From the NCBI GenBank assembly GCA_027625915.1, contig JANTQA010000016.1:1369001-1433000 (forward strand): a DNA stretch of 64,000 nucleotides, given 5' to 3'. Position 1 is the stretch's first letter; each line of letters opens with the position of its first letter. Below are positions 23,482 to 34,207 of this stretch, piece by piece. This DNA comes from Anaeramoeba flamelloides. Its lineage: Eukaryota; Metamonada; Anaeramoebidae. The notes beneath the pieces were generated by a model. It made no database searches, was not told where the DNA came from, and worked only from the letters and a program-made list of their open reading frames with translations. A program made the translations under genes and the position numbers.

Positions 23482-24046
23482 ACAATATAGCGACCAACCC
23501 ATTTCCTCTTGTATCAAAAAAAATTTCAAATAAGTTCGTTAAGGATTGTGAAAAACATTTTTTTTTTAATTTCCATCAGATGTTAAAAAATAAAAGAAGA
23601 TCACAAAGAATTTTTAGCCCATTTTTAAAAAACAAATTTTCACAACAACAAAGGTAAATAATTTCTTTTTACGATTTGAGAATTCTTTGTTTATTCAATT
23701 TAAGTCAACTGTGTATTCTGTCATCCGAAATAATGAAGAAAAAGAAAAAGAAAAAGAAAAAGAAAAATAAAAATAAAACAAGAAAAAAAAATTATCAACC
23801 ACAAAAAACTCGAAAACACACTCTCGAAAAGGAGTCTGGGTATTTAATAGCCACAGAAATAAAAATCAAATTGGAGATCATTTTTTCAAAGTAACACGAA
23901 TACTTTTTTTCATTTTAAACTGATCTACCGTCATTAACAAATAACGTAACAAAAAATTTTTTCAAAGGATCAGCAAATTTGTTGATCTTCTGAATAAGGA
24001 CGGTTCCTCAGGAAAACGTCTTCTTAGTCGCTACAAAAACTGTTCT
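23482..24046 (+). CDS. Three small exons, probable 5' part of the coiled-coil gene
   Basis: Three short open exons splice in consistent phase: 23482-23653 (after acceptor 'gccaatag', donor GTAAAT), 23705-23890 (after 'caatttaag', donor GTAACA) and 23968-24046 (after 'ttcaaag', possible donor GTGAAA). Junction codons come out as Ser and Lys. The readable protein includes 'SQRIFSPFLKNKFSQQQ', a Lys-rich run from an AAAAAG array near 23733, and 'KFVDLLNKDGSSGKRLL'. The text looks coding in that it has mixed codons and no stops across the junctions, but I recognise no domain. If the last donor is not used, the frame runs on through a T run to a stop at 24092-24094. An earlier exon ending 'aattgcag' before GTATAA at 23399 is possible. 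The start codon is not located. Confidence 0.4.
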
Positions 24047-24426
24047 GTGAAAGACTTTATATATTATTTTTTTTTTTTTCCAAATTGATGTTTAATTGAT
24101 TACCCAATCAACTCCTTTTAAAATACTCGTTCCTTATCAGTTTTTTTTTTACAACAAGTATTTGAAGATAAAAGGGAAAAAAGTTTCTTTTCATTTTCAA
24201 TTTTCTTTTTTCAAATAGATTTCTCAAACAAGTACGTTACAATTTAACAACTCTATTTATTTATCTGTTTGGACCCTTTTTATTGGTGCAATATTCTGGA
24301 AGACTGATAAATTCTAATAAATTTCAAAAAATTTTTAGTTCAATTTCCATTTTTATAAATCTTCGAACTGTTTCTTATTAAACATTCCCTGGCAAAGAAC
24401 ATTTTGAAGAACAACTGACTTTACAG

Positions 24427-24500
24427 AGTTTCTTAACACTTGACTTCATAAAATTCTTTATTCAAAGTTTGAGCATAAAAATTTCAAAAAGTAAAATCAG
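24427..24500 (+). CDS. Possible linking exon of the coiled-coil gene
   Basis: After a good acceptor 'gactttacag', 74 bases are open ('SFLTLDFIKFFIQSLSIKIS...') and end at a GTAAAA donor in phase 2. The two leftover bases 'ag' plus the first base 't' of the exon at 26134 make Ser, so it would join the large exon in frame. This is inference from splice signals and phase only. Confidence 0.3.
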
Positions 24501-24659
24501 GTAAAAATTTCCAAACACAAATTGCAGTTTATCAGTATTTTGGTTAAATAATTTCCTAAAATGAAAGATTCTGAAGAATTAAAACAAAATAATTTTATAA
24601 AAATGTTTCCCATTGTAATTCAAATACAAGTATTTCGTTTTTGCTTGGTTTGTTTCTTC

Positions 24660-25070
24660 CATTTAAGTGAACAACACTAAACCTACACCAACTTGTTACT
24701 TTTAAAAGTATGAAATGTTTTCAAGTTTGAACATGTTCATAAAAATCCCACAAAATTATTTTTCTAAAAAACTTGTTATAAAAATAACTAATTTCCCAAA
24801 TCTTCTTTCTTGCCTTTCAGATTATTCAAAAATAAAGTGGAGATTTTCTTGTTTTGTTTTTTTATTAATTTTGGCAACAATGATCAATTTGTACTCTCTT
24901 TTCCAATAATTACAACCCAAATTAAAATAAAAAATATTCCTTTCCTTAAAAAAAATTGTCAAATCGATTTTAATTGTAAAACAATAGTAAAATTTCTCAT
25001 TTTCGACTATTTTTTTTTACCCCTCCCCTTAAAAAACAAATACTGAGGACAAAAATGGGATTTATTATAA
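24660..25070 (+). repeat. Dispersed repeat family F, copy 2
   Basis: Shares with copy 1 (430-960) the block around 'gtatgaaatgttttcaagtt' and an end resembling 'cccctccccttaaaaa'. It is the most diverged of the three copies and the boundaries are approximate. Confidence 0.35.
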
Positions 25071-25297
25071 AAATTAAACTAGAATACCAAACATCACTTA
25101 AATCAACATTAATTTTTGACATTTATACTGTATATTTTGCATTCATGGGGGTATTCCCGTCCTTAATAAACAAATAAATAAATAAAAAAAAAAAGCATGC
25201 AAGTTATGTTATTAATTAATAACAAGTATGTATGAATTTTTAATTTAAAAGACCAAGATCATTTTGGAATTAAATCATGAAAACTTTTATTTCAATA

Positions 25298-25882
25298 AGG
25301 TATTTCCAAAAAAGTGGTGCATTTTTTTTTTACATTTCATAGAAAATCATCTTTGGCAGTGGTAGTATTCATTAATTGACGATAACAAATTAAGTTTAAT
25401 ATTAATACAAATTGAATCAAGCACTTAAGGTATTTATTTCACAATATTTAAGATGAAATATTTCCAAAAAATGAAAAAAAAAATAACACTTTTGTTGGTG
25501 AAAACAATGTACGACCAATTTCAATAAAAAATTGGAAATATATAAAGGGTACAAATGATTTTTTAAACAATAAAATGCAGTTATATGTTTTCAATTCTAT
25601 TTGAAAATTTATTGTGATTAAACAAGTCATGAAAACGATTTTTTCAATCAAAAAGAAAATAATAAACACCAATTTTCACCGCATAAAAAATATCCGATAC
25701 AATCCAGATCAGAAAATTTAATAGATTTTTTTTATTTAATACAATACTAAGAAAAAAATTGAGTTATTATCAAGAATCAATATATAGTAGTTAATGATTT
25801 TGGTTGTTTAAATACTTTTTTGAAGATTCAGTTTAATAAATATATTTTAAAATAGATTTGCCCCACTTTATTGGAAATAGCT
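25298..25882. repeat. TIR element family C, copy 1 (585 bp)
   Basis: Begins 'aggtatttccaaaaaagtgg' and ends 'cccactttattggaaatagct', inverted repeats of about 26 bp, with TA on both sides (25296-25297 and 25883-25884). It resembles 46309-46891 over its whole length. No long open frame, so it is a non-autonomous DNA transposon; TA duplication suggests Tc1/mariner-type mobilisation. Confidence 0.8.
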
Positions 25883-26133
25883 TATATAAAATCGGCTTAC
25901 ATCAAAAATACAAACAAAAAAAAATATTGTGAAAATTATTCAAATAAAAATTGTCTCATTAATTTTACCTTATCCTGGCACTCTTGAAACTTTTAGATCA
26001 AGTTTAATTTTTTTAATTTATTTATTTTTATTTAAAAACAACATTATTTAAAAGGATTATTTAATTTGATATAAAATCTTTTAATATTTAACCAATATCC
26101 TCAATTTTAATGATTATCTTTCTCTGTATATAG

Positions 26134-28513
26134 TGAAAAGATCTCCCAGCAAGAATATGAAAATCTCACAATTTCCTTAAAATCTAAAGAGACTGAAATC
26201 GAAATATTACAAAAAACCAATTCTTTACTACGCGAAAAACTCCAAACAAGTCCATCTGTACGCTCCAAGTTATTTGGACAAAGCCCATCCAAGCAAACAC
26301 AAAGAAGGGTCAAGACATTGAAAAAAAAAATACTTTTTTTTCAGAAAGAAAACGAAAATTTAAAAAAAAAGTTACAAAAACAAGAAAAAGAGAAGAGAAG
26401 GTCACGCTTTCTCAAAGAAGTCTTAATTTTTCCAAAACAGAAAGATCACGAGGAAGACAAAGACACACTTGGGATTAAACAACTCGAGGAACAAAATTTA
26501 TTATTAAACAAAACAAATAACGAATACGTCAAGGAGTTAGATTCTACAAAGAAGATCCTATATACGTTATTAGATCAAACAAAAAAGGACAATGAGAATT
26601 TAAATAAAAGCCGGAAAATGCATAAAGAGCTATTAGTCAAATACGAAAAAGTATGTAGGAAATATAATAAGACAAAATTGAAAATCTCAGAGCAAGAAAT
26701 TCAAATAAAGAATTTAAAAGAAAACAAATCACCACACAGGGGTGCACTGGGAAGGGAATCACCCCAAACCGAAACACAGCAAAAAATCGGACAACTGGAG
26801 AAAAGGATTTTCGAAGCAGAAAAAACCATACGCATTAAGGAAACACTTTTTAAAAACTTGAGAAAGCAAAATGAAAGATTAAAAAAAAGGATTAACAAAT
26901 ATGAAAATGGGAAGCACGTTTCACAGAACAACACAAGAAAGAAGTTAAGAAAATCACTTTCATGTGACACAGAATCAAATATTCTTCAATTAAACAACCA
27001 CAAAAAATCTAAGCAGGATTTAAATAATAAACGTTATTTATTACTCCAAGAAAAGCAATTAAAAACAGCCAACAAAGAAAATGTCAATAATAAAAACAAA
27101 CCAATAAAAAAAACAAAAAAAAAAATTCAGAGGAAAAAAGAGAATTCCAAAAATTTAAAAATATCTTTACACTATGAAAATTCAAGCCCTTCTCGAATTT
27201 CTAGATCTATATCATTATCATCTGAACGGTTGACTAAATTGGGCAAATATAATACAAAGAAAAATAACAAGAACAAGAACCGCAATAAAAAAAGCAAACA
27301 CAAGAATAAAAACAGTAAGAAGAATGAAAACAAAGAGGACAATTTTAAACAATTCTCCCCAACAACAAATTTCATCCTTTCATTGCAACAATCCTCAAAT
27401 TCAAATTCAAATCAGAACTCAGAAACTAAGAGCCAAACAAAAAAAAGCCAAAAAAAAAATAATTCCTCATGTCCAATTAACGAAAGTGCCCGTGCCACCT
27501 TCAAACAAAAGTATCGAAAAAAAAATAATTGCTCTGAAATGAAAATTAAAAATTCAAAGGGTACACCACAAAAAAAGAAAATCACTCCAAAATTTGGACA
27601 ACAAACGCCACGGTTAATTAACAAATTATTCCCAGACTATACAAATCATGAAATATTATTTTCACCTGAAGAAAAAGAAAAAGAAAACGAAAACGATAAA
27701 CAAAACCAAAAACAAACAAAAAATAGCCAGAATAACCTTGAAAATCTAAAGTTGAGTGTAATTGATGACATTGCGACTGAGAATGGACAAGAAGGCGATT
27801 CAATTATCCACTCCCCGCTCTCAAATAAAAACATTAATTTAAATGAGAACGCCTTTTCTGATCTTCCCTCACCAAATGAAAAAGATTTTTTTGATGATCT
27901 AGGCTGCCTTGAAAATGATCTGAATTTATTTAATATCGAAGTAGAAAGATCTCAAAAAAAGAAAAAACAAACCAACAAATCCATAACCAAGAGTAAAGCA
28001 AAGAATCTATTAAAAGATCGAAATTCGCGTAAAAACAATTTGGTAATTCAAAATCCAAATTTTCATAAATCGAAAAATAAAACCCCAATAACAAATGAAA
28101 ACAAACTGGAATTATCAGTAAACTTTATTGGGTACTGTGACGAGAACAACCGATTATTAGCAAATAGAGAAGTGAAATCAAATAAAAAAAATAGAATTTT
28201 AGAAATAAAAAATAATATTGTTGTTGAGTGTTTAAAGGGTAATTCAAAACCTTTAAGAAGATTTGATATCACAAACATAAAGCTAATGCCACTAGAAAAG
28301 AATTCTGCATTTAATTCTTCTTCTTCTTCTTCATCATTTTCATCATCGTCGTCTTCCTCCTCCTCGTCCTCGTCCTCTTCCTCTTCCTCTTCCTCTTCCA
28401 CTTTTGTTATCATTGGTAAAAATTTAAGAAAAATATATTCATATCAAAATAACAACCATTTTAAAACCTTTCTAAAGAAATGGAATGAAGTACAACCAGA
28501 ACTAAAAATTTAA
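26134..28513 (+). CDS. Coiled-coil, low-complexity protein, last exon (792 aa)
   Basis: One long exon open from the acceptor at 26133 to TAA at 28511-28513; it has no early ATG, so the protein starts in an upstream exon. Residues 1-280 are Lys/Glu-rich heptad-like coiled coil ('EYENLTISLKSKETEIEILQ', 'QKIGQLEKRIFEAEKTIR'). The middle is disordered and very rich in Lys, Asn and Ser. The last ~130 residues look folded: 'KNRILEIKNNIVVECLK', 'LRRFDITNIKLMPLE', a run of about 30 serines, 'TFVIIGKNLRKIYSY' and 'FKTFLKKWNEVQ'. That strand-strand-strand-helix order resembles a PH-like domain with the poly-Ser in a loop; this is inference. A cytoskeletal or membrane-adaptor role would be usual for such a layout, but I do not recognise the family. 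Codons for Ser in the run are mixed (tct, tca, tcg, tcc), so it is selected or old, not simple slippage. Confidence 0.8.
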
Positions 28514-29350
28514 TCACTCATTTCAGAAGAATTTGGAGTTTGAATTGTTATTAAATATAAATTTGAAAAATTCTTTTTAGTAAAGAAAATTAATTTTTTT
28601 TATATGTTTTTTTAATTTAAAAAATATGAATTTTATTCATATTATATTCAAGCTGAAAATATGGATATTTTATAAATATACATTATTTTCTTTTTATTAT
28701 TATCCACATACCATTTTTGATTTGTTTTAATAAAAGCACATTCATTTATTTTGTTTATTTTTTTTTTTTTAACTTTATTAATCCTTTTTATTTTGCTAAC
28801 AGTTTTTATGAATTATTATTATGAACTAAAATGATAACTAACTAAACTCTTTTTAAGTAACATAACACCTTTTTAATTTAGTAAATTCAAAATTTTTTTC
28901 AACAATTCTTATCAAAAATATTTTTTTTATATGTACTAGAACCATTTTTTCTTATTTCTTCAAATTTTAGTTTTGCTATTTCTAATTATTTTTTTTTCAG
29001 AATGTTCTCTTTTTTGTTTTTTGTTTCTGATAAATAGACTATTTCCCAAAAAATGGTGTGATTTATTTATAAAATATATTTAGAAAACTCTATTCTAATA
29101 TTACTATTTTAATAGAAAAAATTATTATTAATCATTTGTTTTTTCATATTAATAATCAATTTTATTTGTTAGTATGATATTACTTTCAGAAAAGATATTA
29201 AATTTTCTGATCATGATTCAATTTGAAATTTTTCTAATTTGAAAATTGATGATTATTCTTTTTCTTTTTTTGAAAAAATCAATTTCCTAAGAGGTTTTAT
29301 ATCTGTAAAATTTCCCATAGAACAAAAAGCTTATAACTCTATTTTATTAT
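28514..29350. other. Intergenic, 3' flank of the coiled-coil gene
   Basis: AT-rich with T runs and no coding pattern. It should contain the transcript end of the upstream gene. Confidence 0.45.
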
Positions 29351-29593
29351 TTAAAAAATAATTCCGGTCCTTACTATATTGCCATTTTTTAACAGAATTA
29401 AGTCTTTCAGTTTTTTTTCTCTACAATAAATGTAATAATTGCTTTTTAATATTTTTGAAATATTTTCCTGATCATATTTTGAAAAAAATCTTATGGATTC
29501 TGATTTAATCAATATTAATCTTCCACTTAATTGATATTCTTCATTAATGAGTAGATCCCGCAAAAAAGAGGTTTGTCCATCGATGGTTTAAAA
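29351..29593 (-). pseudogene. Probable remnant of an ABC-transporter nucleotide-binding domain
   Basis: About 80 codons read without a stop on the minus strand but have no ATG start. The text runs 'TIDGQTSFLRDLLINEEYQL', 'SGRLILIKSESIRFFSKYDQENI' in pieces, then 'KLKDLILLKNGNIVRTG'. This follows ABCC-type NBD1: a Walker A tail (GKTSLLxALL), then 'LSGxIxI..SIAYxPQ', then 'QENI', and later 'xxDLxILPxGDxTEIG'. Gln replaces the Walker A Lys. The expected 'LSGGQ' signature is not found downstream, and element H1 begins 30 bases upstream. I read it as a decayed exon; a chance open frame is possible. Confidence 0.35.
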
Positions 29594-29623
29594 AAAAAAC
29601 AAACCACTTTTTTGGAAACACCC

Positions 29624-30208
29624 TATATATGTCCCTACAACCCAAAAAACACTAAAAATTGATTACAGATCAAATACATTCCATTAAAAAAAATTAAAAA
29701 AACAAAATGATAAAATTAAAATCAATAAAGTTTCAATTTAACTTATTCTTGAAAACAGTTTTTGCCAAAATCATTGAATTAAAAGTTGAAATTATCTATA
29801 TGTTTGGATTCACTCTTTTGTTTTAACTCATTTACTAAAACAAATACTAAATTATGTGAATTTACTTTTCACATAAGGCACTAATTTGGTCTTCAAATGT
29901 TTTTTTATTTTCAAATGATAAAATTAAAAAAAAAGTTATTTAAAAAGACAAACTCTCTGAAAAAGTATTCTGATTTAATATATTAGCTTATTATTTGATT
30001 TCAAAATTTTCTCAACTCCAATTTTTCAAAAAAAAAAATAAAAAAGTGCACAGTAATTTCTAAAATTATTTTTTATATTCAAAATTTGAGATTGTTTTTA
30101 TTCTTAAAAATTTTATCCCAGTTGTTAATTGAATTAATTTTTTTGGCTAGATTTCGAAAAATATTACTTGAAAAAAAATAGTGCTTTATTTTATTAAGGA
30201 CATATTAA
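29624..30208. repeat. TIR element family H, copy 1
   Basis: Reverse complement of 51017-51598 over nearly its whole length, with shared ends of the form 'tatatgtcc(c/t)ta'. Both copies are about 585 bp with no open frame. Shared internal landmarks are 'gtgcacagtaattt' and a block around 'aactcatttactaaaa'. It looks like a non-autonomous DNA transposon. Confidence 0.7.
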
Positions 30209-30270
30209 ATAGCGTAAAAATAATCTAGAAAAAAAAAAAAAACCAATATTAAGAAAATTGAGACTAAATT

Positions 30271-30455
30271 CAGTTCCACTATTAAGTTAACAACTCTGAA
30301 CGAAATTTAAGGCACAATAATTCAAATTAAAACACACTATTCAAATTTGAGTAAAATATTTGGTTAAAAAATAAATTCGGGATTTTTTTCCTTAATTTGA
30401 GATTTTTATTTTGCCCAAAATAACCTTGAAATTTTATTTCTTAAAACTGTAAATG
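30271..30455. repeat. MITE family A, copy 3 (degraded)
   Basis: Left end 'cagttccactattaagtta' then 'cgaaatttaaggcacaataa'; right part 'cttaatttgagatttttat' and 'ttaaaactgta'. It lies just after element H1. The arms are more diverged than in copy 5. Confidence 0.6.
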
Positions 30456-31330
30456 GTTGCATTTCAACCTATTAAATTCATTTTTCTTTGAGAAATAAAA
30501 AAAATATTATTCAAAAAAAAAAAATAAAAATAAAAAATTTTGATTTCAGAAGAAAGATAATAATAATCAATAAAGATAAAGAGCACTCATATTTGTTTAA
30601 AGAAAATTAAAATATTTGTTAAAAAAATCATCAAAACTCAATAAAATTTTTGGTTGAATAGGCTTTTTTTCTGAAAAATCCAAATATAAATGAATATACA
30701 GTACCAAATCTGTGTTCTTTCATAAAATGGAACCAATTTGATACTTTTTAAAAATCATTTGTTTAAAAAAAGAGTCAAAATTTAAATTGTTTTTTTTTTC
30801 ATTTCCAACCAAATCCTTTTGAAAAAAAAAAGAATTGTAGAAAAATTCTAAAATTTCACTATTTTCATTAACCTTGGATTTATTAAAAATTTTAAAAGAC
30901 AAATTTTTAATTATAATATTTGTAACCAAATATTAAATTTGGATAATTATTAAGGTTATTTCTTGATTAATTATTCATTTTTTGTGATTATTTGTAAAAA
31001 TTAGAAAATTAACTGGTTCTTTTTGTCTCTGAGAAATCTTGTAATAACTATTCTTAAAATCAAGAATTTTATTTCGACAAAATTTTAAGATAAAAAATTA
31101 TAGAATATTTACGTTCATATTAATAATATTCTTGAAATAGAATTAAAATCTGATAATATGAAAATATTATTTTTTTTTTAGGGTTATATTAAATATATAT
31201 TTCAAAATTAGTTAAATTTCGACCTTATTTATAATATATTATTAATATCAAGGTAAAACAATTCAAAAAAAAATATTTCTGGTTTTTTCTTCTTTTTTCG
31301 ATAGAAATATATATATATATATTCATTAAA
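30456..31330. other. Intergenic, nothing seen
   Basis: AT-rich filler with a short AT dinucleotide run near 31307-31320. No coding pattern or inverted repeat. Confidence 0.45.
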
Positions 31331-31459
31331 TGTGTTACTTATCCAGCACTTCGTCAAGAGATAAGAAACTTGATAATATGTTTGATGAATTTGGTAACAA
31401 TCTATTCGATTAAAAATAAGGGGGTTGTTTGGAGAGCAGCCGAACCAAGAGAAAATTGA
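31331..31459 (+). pseudogene. Short coding-like stretch, unknown
   Basis: Forty-two sense codons ending in TGA stand out from the surrounding filler by base composition and codon variety: 'CVTYPALRQEIRNLIICLMN' then 'LVTIYSIKNKGVVWRAAEP'. There is no ATG. The AG of the AT-run region upstream gives no clear acceptor. It may be the last exon of a lost gene; I recognise no family. Confidence 0.25.
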
Positions 31460-31668
31460 TAATACTTTTTTTCAAATTCAAATAAAGCCAAACATCTAAA
31501 ACGATTTATTCGATAAAAAGTGTTATCATTAAAAATATTAATAATATTGTCAAGTTTCCTGACACTTGGAGAAGTACGAAAAAAGCATCACCATTAATGA
31601 AAAAAACACAAAATTTTTAAAAAAAAAACATCAAAAAATAAGAAATAAATTTAGGATATTTGAAATGT

Positions 31669-32170
31669 AGTAGTGAAAAAAATACCGTACCTGAAAATAA
31701 ACACTCCAATATTTTTTATTGTGAAAATTAGTTAAATTGTTGTATATTTTACTTTATTTAAAATAAAATATTTTTTTTTCAGAATCAAATTTTTAAAATT
31801 ATACCTCATTCACTTTTTAAAATGATGATTAATTAAATTAAACTTGTTCAAAACATTATTCAATCAATCAAAAAAAATAAAAAAGAATAAAAATTATCAT
31901 TTTCAAAACTCTAGTAAACCTCTAGAAAATCCGATTGTTTTTCAAAAAAAAATTGATCGGCTTAAATTATCAAACAATTACTTTAATATTCTATAGGAAA
32001 CCCAATTTAATGAACTTTGTGTAGGTTTATAACGAAGTTCATAAAAAATTTGGTTATTTCTAAAAAGGAATTGATTGAAAATAAATGAAAGGAAACAAGT
32101 ATTTTCCTAATATTCACAATTAAAAATATTTTTGAGATTTTTTTCATGTTAGGTAATTTTTTCACTACTA
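31669..32170. repeat. TIR element family B, copy 1 (about 500 bp)
   Basis: Ends 'agtagtgaaaaaaatacc' and 'ggtaattttttcactacta' are inverted repeats of about 18 bp with TA-like flanks. The interior matches 54950-55330 well, for example 'attcaatcaatcaaa', 'aaactctagtaaacctcta' and 'tgaactttgtgtaggttta'. No open frame; a non-autonomous DNA transposon. Confidence 0.75.
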
Positions 32171-32399
32171 TACTTTTAATTCTCAAGTTTAAGATTTTAT
32201 ATAAAAATAAAAATAGATTTAAAGAATTATTTAGTATACAAATTTGTAAATAAGGATGGTTATAAAAATTCTATTTATTACAACATGTCTATTTACTCTA
32301 GTGTAAGGGCTATTTCGAGTTTACAAAGAATTAAAAAATTTTCTTTTTTTACTAATAATCACAAATATTGAATACGGAATCAAGGAATACTTGTAATGG

Positions 32400-32905
32400 C
32401 CACTTTTCTGGTGAAAACATTAAAATGGTTGATAAAAACACTCTTGTAAGAGTTCCATAATCTCAGTTAAATTTATGCTCACCATGAATTTCTTATTAAA
32501 AAAAAAATGACAATTTTCTAAATTCTAACAATTTTTACAATTTTACCCTTCTTAGATCTTACCATAATTTAATTATTAAATTTCATAATATCGATTTCAA
32601 ACCCATAAGTACAAAACAATTTATCAATACTGTTTTAAATATTTTTTAGAGTGACTTTTACAAGTTTTAAATATTTTCAATTTTAAACCCAAGCACTTGA
32701 TAATCCCTTATAGTCATATTTTACAAAAAATTTTCATTTTAAACAATCTATATGAAAAAAAATCTTTTTTTGTCTCAATTGTTTTTCACTTTTGAAGAAA
32801 GTATTTTTAATCCAATTTCTTCACAAGAAAATTCTTTTTGAAAGACGAAATCAAAATAAATCAACAACTAAACACCCTCCAAAGGTGGGAACTTAGTCCT
32901 TAATT
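32400..32905 (+). repeat. Dispersed repeat family F, copy 3
   Basis: Aligns with 430-960 in the same orientation. Common blocks include 'gtgaaaac', 'cttttacaagtttt' near 32658, 'ccaatttcttcacaaga' near 32813 and the end 'aaggtgggaacttagtcctt'. It ends about 425 bases before the membrane-protein gene, as copy 1 ends close before the ankyrin gene. Confidence 0.5.
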
Positions 32906-33329
32906 TAAAAAAATTTCAATTTTTTTCCCAGATTCACAATTTAAAAAAAGAATCTGAACAAGTAAATTATTTAAACCTCAGGTGCTAATACACTTTAAAA
33001 ATAGGATCTTTATTACAATTTTCAAAATTATCACAAAGCGATAAAAGTATTAAAGAATAAATTTTAGACTTGGAGTTGAAAAATAATCCAATATCATTTT
33101 ACAAAGTTCTACAGTTAAAAATCAAATCCTACCGAATAAACTTAATCACTCATAGAACTATATTATCATTTTTTTATCTTTAACTATTCGTAAAAGTCTT
33201 ATTTTTTTGAATTAGACAAAGGTTTTTTTTTTTTCAAAAAACAAAAAAGCAATAAAAAACAAAAATACAAAACAAAATTGAGTGTTTCCATCTCAACTCA
33301 TCACGAATACAAAATTGTACACAACCAAA
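32906..33329 (+). promoter_or_regulatory. 5' flank of the membrane-protein gene
   Basis: AT-rich upstream region with a T run and an A-rich leader just before the ATG. No specific element can be named. Confidence 0.25.
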
Positions 33330-34139
33330 ATGAACCAAGAACAAAAAAACAAGCAAAACGTTACAACAAACTTTGCAGATCAAACAGCATTCCAGCCACC
33401 AATCAAATATACAATTTTTTTAAAATGGAAAATTCTTTTGTTAACATTTTTGTTTGTTCCATTCTTGCTCTTTACCAAATCTGTTAAAACGTTTTACAAA
33501 CTTATAAAAACGATCCTCTCATTTTGGATCGAATTGTTTACCAACCTGAAAATGGAAATTGAGGATCTCTGGACAAAAAATCTCTCAACGTTATCATCTG
33601 GAATCTATGATCTCTTGATTGAATTATTTAAATTTGTTACCAATGTGCTGAAAACAAGGCTTAAATGGGTTTGTGGTTTCTCGTTATTGAAATTGGTCAT
33701 CGTGTTTTGGTTTAAATTATTGATTTTGATATGCAAATATTTACTTTTCTGTCTCCAATACCTCTTTAATTTCCTTGTAATCCTCATTTTCAAAATGTCC
33801 AGAGCCTATGTTAAATATTTAGCCCGATTTTTAAATTTTATCAGAAAGATCTTAAAATTATGTTTCAAATATTCCTTTTCAAAAAAAATCCTTATCAAAT
33901 TCCTAAGTGTGTACCAATTATGGTCTTGGGCAGTAAATAAGTTTTATCAAGACAATTTCTCTATTTACGTCAATGAATTCAAAAGAGGCTGGAATCTTAA
34001 ATCAGGGTTTTACCCCCTAAACAATGGTGGGTTTAGCTATTCAACAAGAAATAATTTTGGTCGTTTGGGTAGTGCATGTGGGAATTTGTATGTATTTTTT
34101 AACAACATTGCTGATTTTTTTAAGAACAAACAAGATTAA
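33330..34139 (+). CDS. Unknown multi-span membrane protein, 269 aa
   Basis: Single exon. I chose the ATG in 'aaccaaaatgaacc' at 33330; the frame is open somewhat further upstream but without another ATG. The first ~25 residues are polar. A hydrophobic segment at about 27-48 is followed by amphipathic helices, then a long hydrophobic stretch at about 112-155, long enough for two spans or a re-entrant hairpin, then a basic, amphipathic region to about 205 and a Gly/Asn/aromatic C-terminal tail. Lys and Phe are very frequent. No signal peptide motif, transporter signature or catalytic motif is visible. The alternation of hydrophobic and basic amphipathic helices would suit a membrane-shaping or lipid-droplet protein, but that is speculation. 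The frame is intact, codon use resembles the neighbours, and a (TC)n run follows the stop. Confidence 0.65.
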   Translation: MNQEQKNKQNVTTNFADQTAFQPPIKYTIFLKWKILLLTFLFVPFLLFTKSVKTFYKLIKTILSFWIELFTNLKMEIEDLWTKNLSTLSSGIYDLLIELFKFVTNVLKTRLKWVCGFSLLKLVIVFWFKLLILICKYLLFCLQYLFNFLVILIFKMSRAYVKYLARFLNFIRKILKLCFKYSFSKKILIKFLSVYQLWSWAVNKFYQDNFSIYVNEFKRGWNLKSGFYPLNNGGFSYSTRNNFGRLGSACGNLYVFFNNIADFFKNKQD

Positions 34140-34175
34140 TATTCTTTTAAAATTAAATTTATTATAGATTTTGAT

Positions 34176-34176
34176 A

Positions 34177-34199
<23 letters not shown>
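34176..34199. repeat. (TC)12 microsatellite
   Basis: Twelve TC units followed by a T run, about 36 bases after the stop codon of the membrane-protein gene, in its probable 3' untranslated region. Confidence 0.95.

Positions 34200-34207
<8 letters not shown>

Larger units (their letters stand above)
24501..26133 (+). other. Stretch before the large coiled-coil exon, probably an intron
   Basis: About 1.6 kb holding repeat copies F2 and C1, ending with a good acceptor 'tatctttctctgtatatag'. If the exon at 24427-24500 is real, this is one intron enlarged by mobile elements, as in the Ras gene. Confidence 0.4.

Noticed and set aside
28063-28413. Acidic Glu/Asp-rich frame opposite the serine run
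   Set aside because: It is the complementary reading of the Ser codons of the coiled-coil gene and is not an independent gene.
31370-31565. C/D-box snoRNA (TGATGA near 31381, CTGA near 31558)
   Set aside because: The boxes are too far apart and there is no terminal stem; short motifs are expected by chance.
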